The notes beneath the pieces are model-generated. The model was not told the DNA's origin. It did not search any database and saw only the letters and a program-made list of their open reading frames with translations. Positions 1 to 26,036 of a stretch of DNA of 64,000 bases are shown in pieces. Position 1 is the first letter of the stretch, and each line of letters opens with the position of its first letter. The translations under genes were made by a program, and so were the position numbers. This stretch comes from Cristatella mucedo (lineage: Eukaryota > Bryozoa > Phylactolaemata > Cristatellidae). The stretch covers positions 1,581,001 through 1,645,000 of the forward strand of contig WPIO01000016.1 of the NCBI GenBank assembly GCA_009760855.2, given 5' to 3'.

Positions 1-834
1 CACGAAATAATTAAATATTATAGATTGTGGAGCGCAGTCGAGGAAGTGAGTGGCGCGGAAGTGGCGGCTCAGGAGCAGCAGCTCAGCAGCAGAAGAATTG
101 CTACCGTTGGGCGAGATTTGTGGAAATAAGCTCCGCAGTCGAGGACGCGTCGACGGCAAAGCTTATGTCGCCGACGGTCTTAAAGCGAAGGAATGGAAAA
201 GCTACTTTATTGTCCGCAGAGGACCTGCGGGCACAAGAAGGCTGAAACTGGCGCGCCGTCGCCTACGCACACGAACCCCTACAGAAGCAACGGGCGCTGC
301 CCGTTTGAGCTGCGATCCATCAGCCAGCAAAAAAGCAGCCTACCCAATTATAGTTCCAAGGAAGCAAACCAAATTATCGTTCCAAAACTGCGGACCAAAT
401 CAAGGATCTCGATTTCATTGCATATAAAACAGTGTTTCAGATTCACTCAAAAGAAATCCCGCAATTGTTACAATCGGGGTGTAGTGAGTGTAGGTTGCAG
501 ACAGAACTGATCGGAAAACAGAGTGCTAGTAACTGTAGTAGTCTCACCCGACGCGAGACTAATACTAGCGAAGCGACAAGTCACGAAATCGCAGCTATCA
601 ACGCGTAGGTACCGATGCCCACAGGAACGCTGACGATCGCAGGTAGCGGCAGCTTCAAAGAGTGCCCACAATTAACGACCGAAGTAAAATAATCGAACGG
701 GTAAAAATTCAACAAATAAAAAAATGTGTGGGCGCTTTTATAAAAAATAACCATGTTTTGTTATTTAATTATAAGTTTTGTTGATTCCAACCGAAAAGAG
801 GAGCATTAAAAATTAATATGCAAACTCTGAGCCT
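1..834. other. Unassigned sequence, no gene recognised
   Basis: Short overlapping frames occur on both strands but none shows a protein family, a convincing splice structure or codon-like composition. An AATAAA-like stretch lies near 714-724. It could be intergenic DNA, a 5' untranslated region or old mobile DNA; I cannot choose between these. Confidence 0.4.
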
Positions 835-1000
835 TCGTGGTACACTAGGTAAGGCGGTTGCTTTTCCCGACCTCGGTATCGAAGTCGTTGGTTTGAATCT
901 TGCGGTGGGCTATCTTTTATTGCCACTGCAAACGGTTGTGATAGCCGTATACGCTCTTCGGTCGCTATACAAAAGAGGATGTTGAATCAGCTAATCCGAA
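835..1000 (+). mobile_element. tRNA-derived SINE, family 2 (diverged copy)
   Basis: The copy begins with a tRNA-like head containing an A-box-like segment (tacactaggtaaggcgg), followed by an altered B-box-like segment (ggtttgaatcttg). The body matches the better copy at 41066-41240: a stretch about cells of 'tgatagccgta' and a tail close to 'aaaagaggatgttgaatcag'. Inference: a Pol III-type SINE, no longer intact. Confidence 0.7.
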
Positions 1001-2130
1001 ATGAAAAGGGAAGTAACGTATCTAACGAGCTCACTCGTAAAGCGAAAAAACACAGCGCTCAGTGGACAAATCGGTCATCGCGTGGAGCAAGGGCGAAGCA
1101 GATTTCGTCGTCACCCGGTCAGCGTGGTGAGCCTGAGAGTCACTGCCACTGTAATCGTCGCCGCTTTCCACGACTATTTTTCCGGAAAATACAATAAATA
1201 CCGGTAGCTGCGAACGAGTGCGAGCTCTTACAATACGCAGACAAATCGCAACGAGGACAAACTATCAACGAGGAGACGAAAGCCCCATACGAGAGAGTAA
1301 GAATTAAAGTAAAAGTCGGCTGCTTTAACTAGAGAAAACGTGACCACAGGCGGCTGGTAGGAGTACAGTGAAAAGGCGGCGCCAACTAAATCAGCCGTAT
1401 TATAGCTGTAGTTACTATTGTTATTATTACGGCGGTAGTTATTATTCGCGATTATGCGATAGCGTATCGTCGAGATCTTTATTGGGACGCCCCTCCCCCC
1501 GACGAGGACCGTGTCGCAGCCGTTCGGACCTTCGGAGCTTCGAGGAGCACGCCGAGGGCTCAGCAATCGAGCCGGCCAATCGATTGCTTTCCTAGGGAGG
1601 TGCAGCCGACGCTGCTGCCAGCGGCTGAGCTGCTACTCGCCCAGGCATAGCCAGCTGTCCTTGCAGTAATTGACGCTGGCCGCGACCCGATTTTGACACC
1701 CGGCAGATCTGCTGGTGACTGCTGGCTGCAATGGACTAGGCTAGCTGCCCCCTTTTTTGGCCGTCACCGAGGCCAAAAAAGGGAGCATTTCCATCCTGCG
1801 TTCGATGTTGATGACTGGTGACTGGCGGCAGCGGCTGCCATCGGCTGCTGCCGGCATCAGCTGGCAGCAGCCGATAGTCGCGTGCCACTTGTTGCCCGAG
1901 CTCCCCTTCATTTTGCAGCGCTCTGCTCATTGGTGCAGAAATACGAAGAAAGATGATGAAGGGCTCGCTCGCTCGCTTGCCGATCAGCCTGTACTCTGGG
2001 CCGACCGCGATGGCCGACGTAATTGCACGGGCTGTGCACCGCCGTGCCTAGATGCCTCACTGCTGAAATTATGCGAGTACATATTAACCGAAGAGTAGGC
2101 CAGCGTGCAATCATATTTAGAGCTTCTAGT
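1001..2130. other. Unassigned sequence with one perfect hairpin
   Basis: No gene is recognised. The stretch contains a GC-rich part near 1480-1600 and a perfect 13-bp inverted repeat at 1750-1783 (arms ccctttttt-ggcc and ggcc-aaaaaaggg, 8-nt loop). Frames here are short and of ordinary composition. Confidence 0.4.
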
Positions 2131-2139
2131 GTACGCATT

Positions 2140-3110
2140 CTGGTCGCCACTAGGTGGATTTCGGTGGATTGCTTCGCGGGACCGAGCCGTTGCAGTCGAT
2201 TGTAGTTGATTGGATGAGAACGCGCGTGCACAATGAAGCAAAGTTTTATGGCTGCACTTTGAAGTGAGTCTAGTCTTATGTGCAATGTCAATTAGAGCTT
2301 CGCGATTTGAGGATGATTTGCAGTGTACTAGAATGGATTGCGGTATTTTCCCATGTCATTTCAGGCGATTGCCGCGCGTTGTCACAGTGCGAGGATGCAC
2401 AATTTCTTAATTTTACGTGGGTGTGCACACAACTTGGTTCGCTTTGTTATGCAATAAAAACTGGAGCTCGGCGAAATCCATTCGATTTTTGTGCGGTGGA
2501 TTCGGTGGATGAAAGTAGATTGAGGTATCGGGCCGGACTACTGCAGTCAATTGCTGCACATTGCACGAGAACGGCCGTGCCAGTGCAAGTGGAATATTTT
2601 TAAGTGCAATTTTCGCAGAATTTGCTGTCATATGCAATAAAAAAGGAGCTTTTCGAAAGGATTTCTTTCGTATCGCGGTGGAATGCAATGAGTTGGTGTG
2701 GATTGCGATATTGGCGTAGGCCACTGCAATGTTATTTCAGTGGACTTTGTGAGAACGCGTGAGCGGAATCACGCGAAATTTTATGGGTACAGTGTCCGCG
2801 TAGCGTAGTTTAATAATCCAACCTGTTTGGGCTGTGTCCAGCTGATTTGTGGTGGATTTGAAGGGAACACAAATCTATTGCGGCGGATTACGGTAGATTT
2901 TGGTGGATTGTGGTACGGGTAGCAGGCGTTGAAGCTCATTTGCATAAGTGCGACGTAGCGACATGAAATTTGGAGGATAGATAAAATCGAACGTGGACTA
3001 CAATATCAGCCCAAAACTTGAGCTCGATAACGCCAATTTCTGGTCGACGTTATCTAATTAGAGTGGATTGCGGTCGATTGCGGTAATTCGCCGAACCCTC
3101 GTATTGCAGT
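2140..3110. repeat. Degenerate tandem repeat, unit about 180 bp
   Basis: Related blocks recur at roughly 180-bp steps. 'gagaacg' followed by a GC-rich word occurs at 2217, 2569 and 2749. 'atgcaataaaaa..ggagct' occurs near 2451 and 2633. 'tggattgcg' followed by an 'atttcag' word occurs near 2335 and 2697. GGTGGATT-type words are scattered throughout. The copies are strongly diverged and the borders are uncertain. No coding signal was seen. Confidence 0.45.
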
Positions 3111-3670
3111 GGCCAACCTTTCCCCGGCTAGCCAATTTAACTTGATACACAGTCAAAGGCTTGGATCGATTCTTCAGTCATGGCTAAATAAAAGTGGTGG
3201 GTTTATTACGTGTTTTCACGTCGACCCCTATATCCCTATCTCGCTCCAATAGTTTAACTTCAATATTTTTGCATGTTTGAATGAGCGATGAGGTATCACC
3301 GATTAAAAGGTTTCACGTCCGCCGCGAGACGAATCTATATGCATGTGTGCCACGAGTCTTGAGCAGAAACTTGCAAGCAATTAAAGCGGACGAAGGCTTA
3401 CGTGCACTTCAATTACAACATAAGAAACAGCTACATAAAAGCCCCCATCTCGTTGGCAAAAGGCAACTGCTCGTAAAAGATTCGACGACGACGCCGCCGC
3501 CACGGAAACCGTGTCAACACACAAGGTCAAGGCTCACACAGCTCGCCTGCAAAATCTCGATTGGCTCCCAGTAGCGCACGACGCGATACCATAACTGTGG
3601 ACCTCTTGCCTTTAGGGAGTTCATCGAGCTCATGCGTGACGACAAAGGTGTGCCGCTTTGACAGGCCAGT
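3111..3670. other. Unassigned sequence
   Basis: A 97-residue frame at 3281-3574 (+) starts with ATG but shows no family motif and no good donor at its end, so it is not called as a gene. It could in principle carry an upstream exon of the mannosidase gene, but nothing in the sequence supports that. Confidence 0.3.
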
Positions 3671-3671
3671 G

Positions 3672-3828
3672 CAGTGAGCAAAGAAAGTAGGAGGAAAGTG
3701 AGCAAAGAAAAGTAGGAGGAAAGTGAGCAAGAAAAGTAGGAGGAAAGTGAGCAAAGAAAAGTAGGAGGAAAGTGAGCAAGAAAGTAGGAGGAAAGTGAGC
3801 AAAGAAAAGTAGGAGGAAAGTGAGCAGC
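3672..3828. repeat. Minisatellite, about 24-bp unit
   Basis: Six or seven tandem copies of a purine-rich unit close to 'aagtaggaggaaagtgagca' plus 'aaga' are present. Copies differ mainly by loss of a few A residues. Confidence 0.85.
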
Positions 3829-6187
3829 GGCGAGAGCGACTCTAGCGCGACGGGCGCGCGGTCGATCCGCGGCTGCGGCAGTCGGTCGAATGGCGAGGCG
3901 AGCTACGCATGTGCAGGTAATAAATCTTCGAGATGACCTAGCAGCATGCGTTCATGCGCGTTCTGAAGACCTAGCAGCACGCTCCGTGTGCGGCGACAAT
4001 GAAGGCGACTACGTAGATTAGCTCGCACCAATAAGGAGCCTGTAAACACAGTGGACTCTACTTCCGGTGCCGTGGCTGCGCTGCGACGCCCTAGTAGAGT
4101 CCACTCATGCAGGAATCCTCGCCCCGCTAGAAAACTGAGCACTGGTTGCAGGACTAAATACGGCAGCCACCACTCTCTCGATCAGTGAGTAATAAGAAAA
4201 AGCGACGTAACGACGTCAGCGGGACCTAGCGCCGGGCCGCCGTACTTCCTGCAGCCCGCCTACGTTGTAGCCGGCGTCGGCATCGCCGTGAATTATGTTC
4301 ACCCGGCGGCTAGAGGGCGGCAGGCCCTCCTTAATTGATGAGGAGAGTCAAGAATTTTTTTCTTACAAAAGACAATCTTTGCTGCGGGTAAGCACCTCGC
4401 AGCGCTCCTTAACTCCGCGCGTATAAATGTTGGTAGGTCCCCCCCCCCATTCTAGTACCGGCGTCTCGCAAATATCCGCATGTTTCTCATTCTGGCCGTC
4501 GCTTGGTGGTTTATTTTAAAGTATTATTGGATGCGGAATTACAGCCGGCCTAGATTTCTGGTGTGGCTTAAAGTCGACGGAACACTAGTTTCCGGGACTG
4601 ATGCAGTTCAGTAGTTGTTTCACTCTTCGATCGTGGTTTGGCATGACGTTGGCTGTGCGCCCTCTCAAGGAGTACGCTGCCAAGACAGGGGCGAGATATG
4701 GTGAACATTTTCTTGAGATGGAAGCTGCACATTTTCTTAGACGCACCTTTGCATGAACTCCGTGGTCTGGCCTGTTCGCCATCAATCGATCGAGCTGCTT
4801 CTATTTTTGGTGGCTGCTGCTGTCTGCTGCTGCTGCTGCTGCTGCTGTCTGCTGCTGCGTGTCTCGCTCGGCTTTGCGAACCTTACCGACGCAAGCTGCT
4901 CAGGCCAATTCTTTGTCTCGTATTAATTTGCTCTCATTCGTAACCTTACGACCCTCGGCTTGTGCATGTGGTCTGCTGTTGGCTGCACATCACGTTGACT
5001 ACTGTTTTGCGGCATCGCGTATGCAGCATCGTGGAACCATTACTGCTGGCAGGGCCTGTGCAAACTTTATGATCAATGTGAACTAGCTCCTTCTCGTTAT
5101 GCATATCTGCTGCCCGAGCCCCTTGTTTTTAAGCCATCTGTTTTTTACTGTGAGGACAACATTTTCTAATGTGTTATTGTTGAGTGCAACTACACAGAAC
5201 AAAGTTTGATGGCCACTGTTAACCGTGCTAAGTGTATACCCGTAATTATGTGGTAGAATGTAGCCTGTAGTATATTTTAACCTTGCAGTAGAACGACCAA
5301 GGATCATACATTTTGTAAATATGTAAATTAATCACTTGATTTAGGAGTCTTCGGCATGTGCATGTTTTGATCTTGCACAGCAATGGATCCGAATTCGGTA
5401 CTGCAGTACTTGTAGGTTATCTTATACTATAGCCTACACTAATCGATCAATGGGTCCGGCTCATGATTCGGTATATTCATGATGCAGCAAAGCCTAGTGA
5501 ACCGTAGCGCTGATCCAGCTGCTGCTTTGTATATGCTTGATGCGCATTCATCCTGCCGTCAAGGTCGGATTGCACTCTGCATGTGCAAACTTGGAAGACC
5601 TCATTTTGCGCATGTAAAACGGAGGCAATGTGATACACTAGGATGCATGTGCACCCCGTTATGCTGCTGTGGAGTACTCACTTGATATGGTTCTCAAGAT
5701 ATCTCTCCCTCCTTGAGCTGTTTCTTTCCGAGTGGCTGATAGCTTGCGATTGATTTTAAATATCTTTTCTAGACTGTCACCGTATGGCACAGTGCTGTTT
5801 TAATTGCCGGTCGCTGCCTGATAGTGTCGTTGCTGTGTTTGTCAGCTTGACCTGCGAGTTTGTGTTTTTGAATGAATTAGCCTTGCTGGCATTTCTGGCT
5901 GATGTGTGCAGGGGGTGACCGATGTGTCTGCCAGTGGATCGCCCTGCTGCATTGACAGTTTTTTTGAGCTCCTTTAGGCTGGCAGTTATCTACATGAAAC
6001 TATCTTGTTGGTATTGCCACTAATCGCTCGATGATCGCTCGTAAGCATACGTGTCAGTCAAACGTTGACGTGTGTACGAGGCTCTGCCATCGAAAGAGTC
6101 GACCTTCCCACAATGCAACGTTTGCACTCACCACGTCGCATGGTGCAGCATGTGGGTGAACTTACGTGTTCTGTTTCTTGCTCGTAG
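3829..6187. other. Unassigned region 5' of the mannosidase exons
   Basis: A GC-rich part (3830-4330) is followed by AT-richer sequence with a short CTG run near 4820-4860. The missing first exon or exons of the mannosidase gene should lie here or further 5', but no ATG-to-donor segment could be selected with confidence. It ends in a good acceptor (ttgctcgtag) directly before 6188. Confidence 0.4.
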
Positions 6188-19366
<13,179 letters not shown>

Positions 19367-20356
19367 CCACGTTCGTTCACTCTCGAGCAACTCCGAGCTG
19401 CTGCCGCCGATCTTCTCCGTATGTCGCCACCGAGCTGACCTCGTGCAGTGTGGAGCAGATGCCGAGCCGAGCGTGGCGCTATGGACTTCCGGTGCTAGGC
19501 TGCCATCGGCTCTCGTGTGGTGCTCTTTCTTCGTTTGAGTCGAAGTCGCACGCTCCGTGGAGCAGCCTAGGACTGGGTTGCTGCCAGCCAGCCAGCCAGC
19601 CGACCTGCCCGATTGCATTTGCCGTCAGTAACACACAGACAGACAGCTCCCTTCGTCTACCGTAGGTAGGCTTTGTAGGAGCTGCACCTTTCATTCTTGG
19701 AATGCTCGCACGCCAGTGAGGCAACCATATTGGCTGCGCCTCAGCAGGTGTCCTTGTGAGATGTTGCGCAAGGCTAGAAAAAATTGCAGCAGATATTTTT
19801 TTCAGTTTATATTCATTCCCTGTGGATACATGTACACTGCCTTCTCCTATTTCAATCGATGCTGAGCGATGTCACTAGACATTCAATGTGGTGCCCGGGG
19901 TCTTCTTTCTTGTTTTCGTGAGTTCCAGCATTGCCTCGTCGTCGTTGGTGATGCTGACCATGTCACACGAGATTGTTTTTCTGGACTGTCGGGCCGGTGT
20001 GGACAGTAGGGCTGGAGAAGAGACCCTCTTTGGCATATTGTTGAAACGGCTGATCCCCACACTGGGGATCAGCCGTTTGACTGGTGTCTATCTGTGTCTA
20101 TGGTTAAAAACAAGCAACTTTGCAAGCATCGAGAGGTTTTCATCAGTCCTCTGCTCTGCACACATCGCACGCCATGTCATGCCATGGATTGCTATACAAT
20201 ACTTCTTGTCGAGCCGATGATGAGTCATTTGTATTGTGTTCTATCGCTTTCAGAATCATTAATGAGACGTCGTTATATTTGATCTTGACATGTCTGAGTT
20301 GCCATCGAATTCTACAGGGGGTATGCCAATCGTCATGCACACGTGAGCTGTGTCTA
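19367..20356. other. Convergent intergenic region with a perfect 16-bp hairpin
   Basis: This separates the 3' ends of the mannosidase gene (+) and the first FAM78-like gene (-). It holds a perfect inverted repeat at 20044-20078: two 16-bp arms (aaacggctgatcccca and its complement) around a 3-nt loop. No coding exon was seen. Confidence 0.6.
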
Positions 20357-20616
20357 TTAAACTTCCCACTCTGGTGGAATGATCACACTGCTGGCTGTGC
20401 CTCTTTCGGCCGGATACCAGACGAGTTTCTTGACCTGATCGTACGTAGGGGGCAGCAGAGCCCGCTGCGGAATCTCGAGGTTGTCCAGCAGAACTGGGCT
20501 TGCCACTCGGCTACACCCGTCCACGAAGCTGGCTCTATGCTGTAGCGGCTTTGTGCAGTCAACGGATATACGTAGATCTGCATCCCACTTGTATGTTTTG
20601 AGAATGTGGATCTCTG
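20357..20616 (-). CDS. FAM78-like gene A, last exon
   Basis: Two bases plus 85 codons and TAA, after acceptor ttcttttttaatag. It encodes ILKTYKWDADLRISVDCTKP, LLDNLEIPQRALLPPTYDQV and KKLVWYPAERG, ending in IIPPEWEV. The order and spacing match the FAM78 C-terminal block, including the IPP near the end. The split codon joins the A left by exon 2. Confidence 0.82.
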
Positions 20617-23353
20617 CTATTAAAAAAGAAGAGGAAGCATCACATAAAGATTCACAAACGGGCTATCGGCTGGCTATGTGATGATCAGCTGCGGGGACGG
20701 CTAGCTGCCTTTGCGTAGTGATTTCAATTTAATTTAAATTTGTTAACCGGTTAAATTTGTTAACCGTAGCTGTTAGGAACCGGGCTCATTGGAAGCCTTG
20801 GATATCACTGGCCGCATGTCGTTATGGATGGGCAGGTGTGTTGTTTTGTCACCTGAATGCATTAGCTGGTATGCTTTAGTCGAGCTTTGAGAAGCTGGTA
20901 TGCCATGCGTGTACGTTCGATACCCATCAAATGGATCTCATGGGTTCATTGGATCTTTTAGACTGCCTGCCATGGTGGCTGGCTGAAGATCTCACTAGCT
21001 CTCTGGTTCTGTCTAGACTGGACTACAATAATTCAGCTTTGGCCGAGCTACCTGATCAGCATTATCCAGGTCATTGTTATCCCAAAGCAGAGAAGTTTCT
21101 GGCGAATGGTTAGCTCTAAATCTTGATGTGAACTTGCAGCAAGGTCCGATGGCGTGATGTAATCATTCAGCTACTGGGCCACAGCTAATTCAAGCGCCTT
21201 GCATGAGAACGGCAGGAGAGAGACTTTTACGGGAATCACTTCTATTCTCGTGATGTAGGGTTGGCTAATAACTGCGTAGTTTGACTGCAGCTCTTGTCAA
21301 AGGGGCTCGGACTTGGCCGGTAAACAAGGAGATATTTGCAATGACTGTTATGGTGGGCAGTAACAGGTCTTTGCACCTGACCATGAGATCTGCCAGGTTA
21401 TGAGGACCTATTGAGTGGTCATCTTATCCTGAAAGACAAATTTAGCAACGAGTTCAATAGATAAAACAAGCGTTAATGAAGAGGTGAAAGAGGAGGAGGA
21501 GATAGTAGGATCGGAGCGGAGCGACCTGTAGGATTTTGGCTAGGCAGGAACGACATGCGGTGGGATCGAATCCCTTTGGTCTGCCATGTCATACCAACGC
21601 AAAATTTAGCATTTGCATTAGGCAAATTTGAACTGGGCATTCACAATTTGCCAAGCTTTGGGTTGAAACTATTGGGCAGACACTTCGCGGACTGGGCTTC
21701 TACTCATCACCTCGCTCGCTCCGCAGCGATGTAAAGCAGCCTAACACTTCCAAGTTGCTTACCAGGAACCGGAACTTCAAATATAATATATATATTCAAA
21801 TATAATATATATATTATATTTGAAGTGATGTTTAAGAAACAACGCCAGTGGAAAAATGAAAGAATAATGAGTAAAATCCGACGAACTGCTATTAAGGAGA
21901 GCGCAATTTACGAGCTGTTAGAAGAGTCGCGTTTTACGACCCCTCGTACGAAAAACTGCTCAGATCAAGAGCTTTCGAGGGACGGCGGTTCTGCTCGTCC
22001 CGGCGTTTTCGCAACCGGCGGCCAGCCACGGCGATAGGTGACCGAGTGGCTGCGGCGGTAGAACGGAACGGTGCGTGAGGCTTACAAAAATGGCCCGCTC
22101 GTTGCGAGCGTGCGTCGTCGTCAGCCACACTAGAACGCCCGTAAAGCTCAGACAATTTTACGAAGCCTGTCCATGCCCCCCCCCCCCCGCGAGGCGGCCT
22201 CGCGTTGACCTCGAGTCTAGGTCTGAGCCGGCTCGCTCGCCGGCGCTGCGCCGCTAGCGCCACAGCTAGCCGCTCGCTTTTGCGACATACTCAAGCTGTC
22301 GTTGCTAGCGGCGAGCCACAGCAGGTAGTCGCAGCGTCTACTGACGGCCGTCAGCTGAGGTCGCTGGCCGCTGCCACCGCCAGACGGAGCTTCGCTGCTG
22401 CTGCCGCCGCCAGACGGAGCTTTGCCGCCGCCAGACGGAGCGTCGCTGCTGCCGCCGCCAGACGGAGCGTCGCTGCTGCCGCCGCCAGACGGAGCTTTGC
22501 CGCCGCCGCCGACGGGCGGCCATGGCAGCTGCCAGTGAGCGCAGTCGCCCGGCTTCTCGGTCATGGACACGGTGACGGAGCGGTCGGCGCTGGTCGGCCC
22601 GCACAGCCGCGCCCTCTGCGTCGTCGAGCCGTGCCAGGGCACGCAGCTTCCGTCCGAGACGTTGACGAAAGCGCGCGGCAGCTCCCAGGCCGCCTCGCCG
22701 CTCGCGCCGTACAGCTGCGAGTCGGCGAGGCTCGCGCACGCGAGGATCCAGCCGAAAGTCCACGACGACGGCGTCTTAAGCGGAGGAACGACCACGGTGA
22801 CCGTCGCCCTGTTTCGAAAGGGAGACTTCCGCGCTCAGCGAGTCTCAGCTCACGAAGCAGCAGTAGCGGAGGCAGCAGCAGCAGCAGCAGGTCGACGACA
22901 GAGCCAGCGTACCAATTATTTTCGACGCGATACTTAATTGCGCTTCCCTCATCGCATTTAGACTCAGGGCGCGAGCTCGAGCGCTCTCCTGAGCCTCCTC
23001 CGGAGGGGGAGGTTCAGGAGAGCGCTTGAGCTCGGCCCCTCGCACGACGCTTGCTCGCGGCGCCGCCTAGCGGCTAGGGTGATCGTCTGCTCGGCTGTCG
23101 CTTAGACGCGCGCGCTCTTGGTCGCGTCGGCGCGCGTTCATCGGCGGCTCGGCGAGGAAGCGAGGTCGCTGCCCGATGCTCGGCTCGTTTGCTCTACAGC
23201 CGGGCGGTGGAGGCGCGGCGGTTTTTGACCTCTGGCCTTTCTCTCGCCGTCGGTTTTTGCGGACGCAATCGCGCATTTACCGCCATCCGGAGGTCTCCGC
23301 CGGCGTCGGGGGGGGGGAGAGGCGCCGTATAGGGAGCTAATGCTTCAAAAAAG

Positions 23354-23420
<67 letters not shown>

Positions 23421-25689
23421 TCTCTCCATCTCTCTCTGTCTCTGCCCCTGTCTCTCGCTCTCGACGACCATTGGAAGACGAGCTTTCTTCTTACGCTGAC
23501 GTTCGACATATCTCATCGCACAGGCGAAAGTCAACGCGACTCTTTGGCCTTCGCCGATGCGGTGCGACGTAACGCAACGCGCGCCGGCGGGGCAGGACCC
23601 GTACGGGGGTGGCTAAGTTGGCTGCTGCGGCTAAGCCCTCGCCCGCCGCCCCCTCCCGCTAGGGGCGGGAGTGCGGCTGCTCCTAGCACCAAGCTGACCG
23701 CCTTGCCGCGCTCCCTGACAAGCTCTGCGAACTCGAGATACGCCCGCTCGAGCCTCGGGCCCGACGCGGCGCTACTTTCCCCTCTCCTTCAACAGAGAGC
23801 AGGCGGAGCGTAATGCTGAGGGGTCGACCACTAGGAAATTGAGTTGAACTTGCTGTTCAGTTGCAGTTGCCTCGTGGCGCCGCAGCCGGCTTGCCTACTA
23901 GCCGGCGTGCCTACTACTACTTTCATTACTAATCCGGCGCCCCAAACGACGTCACCCGCACTAATACTTTAGTGGGAAAAGCCGTGGAACATCAGGGCTA
24001 TTCCATCTCCTACTCTAAAGAGCACGACTTGATTGCGACCCTAGTGTGCGACAGAAGGCAAATACGGATGGCGCTCCAAACTTTCCGGTCCGGGGTCGGC
24101 TTTTGGTGAATGGGATCGTTTTCAGTTTTTGTTTGGCACAGGCTTTCTGATGCGCAAATCTCGAGTGAAGAGCTTGAAGTGAAGACTAACTAGGAAGTCC
24201 TGTGTAATCAGCTGCGGTGCCGTGGCGGAGCCAGAATTTTCACGTGGGGCGGGGGAAGAAGTGCAAAGTTTTTACGTAGGATCACGTGAGATCCGCAAGA
24301 TATCCGGAGTAGGCGGAGCCGGCAGACCCGCAATTCTGAAAAAGTTATAGTGCAAATCGTGGTGTTATTTCGAAACGAACACGGCGGGTGCTCATCGAGT
24401 GGAATTAGGACGCAAGCTCGTGGTGGGTGACGTTTGGTGACGGGGGTGTAATGAAAAGACGCTTAGCGAATGGGCAGCACACGTTTATCGGCAACCGTGT
24501 TGCGTTTACTCGCCGGACCGCAGGGCGAGCAAGCGTGGCCTCTCCCGGTCGTCGGTCACGTTGTTGTCGCTCCGCCCCGGTAGCTCTGCTGTCGCAGGAG
24601 GCGCGCGAATAGAGGGCGACCCAGGTTGCTGCCCCGCTGTAGCAGACAGCGGGGGGGGGGGGGGAGGCAAATGCCCCCTACAGCTGTGGGGAGGCATTTG
24701 CCCCCGCCGGTCACCGTTCTCCGCCAGCGCAGCGCAGTGCAATAAATATAATATAGATACATTTCATTTGTATAGTGCCCCAAGAGAACTTAATCACATG
24801 TGTCTGCACGCACATATACGTCTGAAGTTCATGACAATGCTAAAAGGGCTGACACTTGACAAGCTTTCTGCCTTTGACGCTCCACCCCCTGCACATGGGC
24901 ATGTGAACAATTTCTTGCCATTGACGTGTTTAAGACAGACAGGCAGACAGACAGGTGGATTGAAATTAAGTATCAAGTATGCAAGACAGAACAATGTAGG
25001 TCACTGCAATGGGGCAGCGAGCGTGCGGGGCAGACGCCGTGGGAAACGTCGTCATTTATTCTGAGTGACCGAGTGCCGCTGCTGAGTTTTCAAATTATTT
25101 ACAAGGGCAAAAATAGGAGCGATCCTATGAAACTCACCGAAGCGTTGGCAAGGTGATAGTCAAGCCCTCTTCGTTCTGCGTCAACTTCACCGGTTCGTCG
25201 TCGCAGTACACCCTTAGCCGACCTCGCTCAAACCTGTGACGTAAGCGGCGCACACAGACTGCGTTAGACACTGCTCAAGCTTAGCGGCGACCGACAGCCC
25301 GAGGCAGGCGATAACGAGGCAGGCGATAGCGAGGCAGGACATAGCGAGGCAGGCGATAGCGAGGCAGGCGATAGCGAGACTTCGTGTGCTCCTCTTGCTT
25401 GCCAATGCCCGCCCAAATCCGCCGAACTCCAGCCTCGCTGGCTTCGGTGGATTGGCAAACCATTGGCTCCGAATAGCGCTGCGATCTAAGCGCCAGACGA
25501 CGAAGTCTAAAAATTAATCCCAGCCAACCAGCTGAGCCGGCCAGGCAGGATTGGAGACAGCGGGTCTGCCTGAGGTCGGAGGTCAGTGGCCCAGAGCTGC
25601 ACGCTGCGACTCGCCGGTCGTCGTCGTTAAAACGAGTGTCAAATGCTGGCGACCTTGGATTCCCGAAAACGGACATACCGATCGAGAAA

Positions 25690-25748
<59 letters not shown>

Positions 25749-25941
25749 AGTATGAGTGAGGAAGGAGCATATATACTTGTATGTATAGAGAGAGAGAGCG
25801 AGAGAGAGAGAAAGAGAGTGACAGAGAGGAGCAATGGAGAGAGACGAAGAGAGAGAGAGAGAGAGAGAGACCAAGAGAGAGAGAGAGGGGAGAGAGAGAA
25901 AGAGAATAATAATAATAATGCACTTGATAAAGCGCCCTCAG

Positions 25942-26036
<95 letters not shown>

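Noticed and set aside
23560-23800. Minus-strand frame with a helical stretch (RAYLEFAELVRERGKAVSLV) as an extra exon of FAM78-like gene A
   Set aside because: There is no suitable acceptor-donor pair with phases that fit. Exons 1 and 2 of gene A already join correctly without it, and the region is GC-rich with open frames on all sides.
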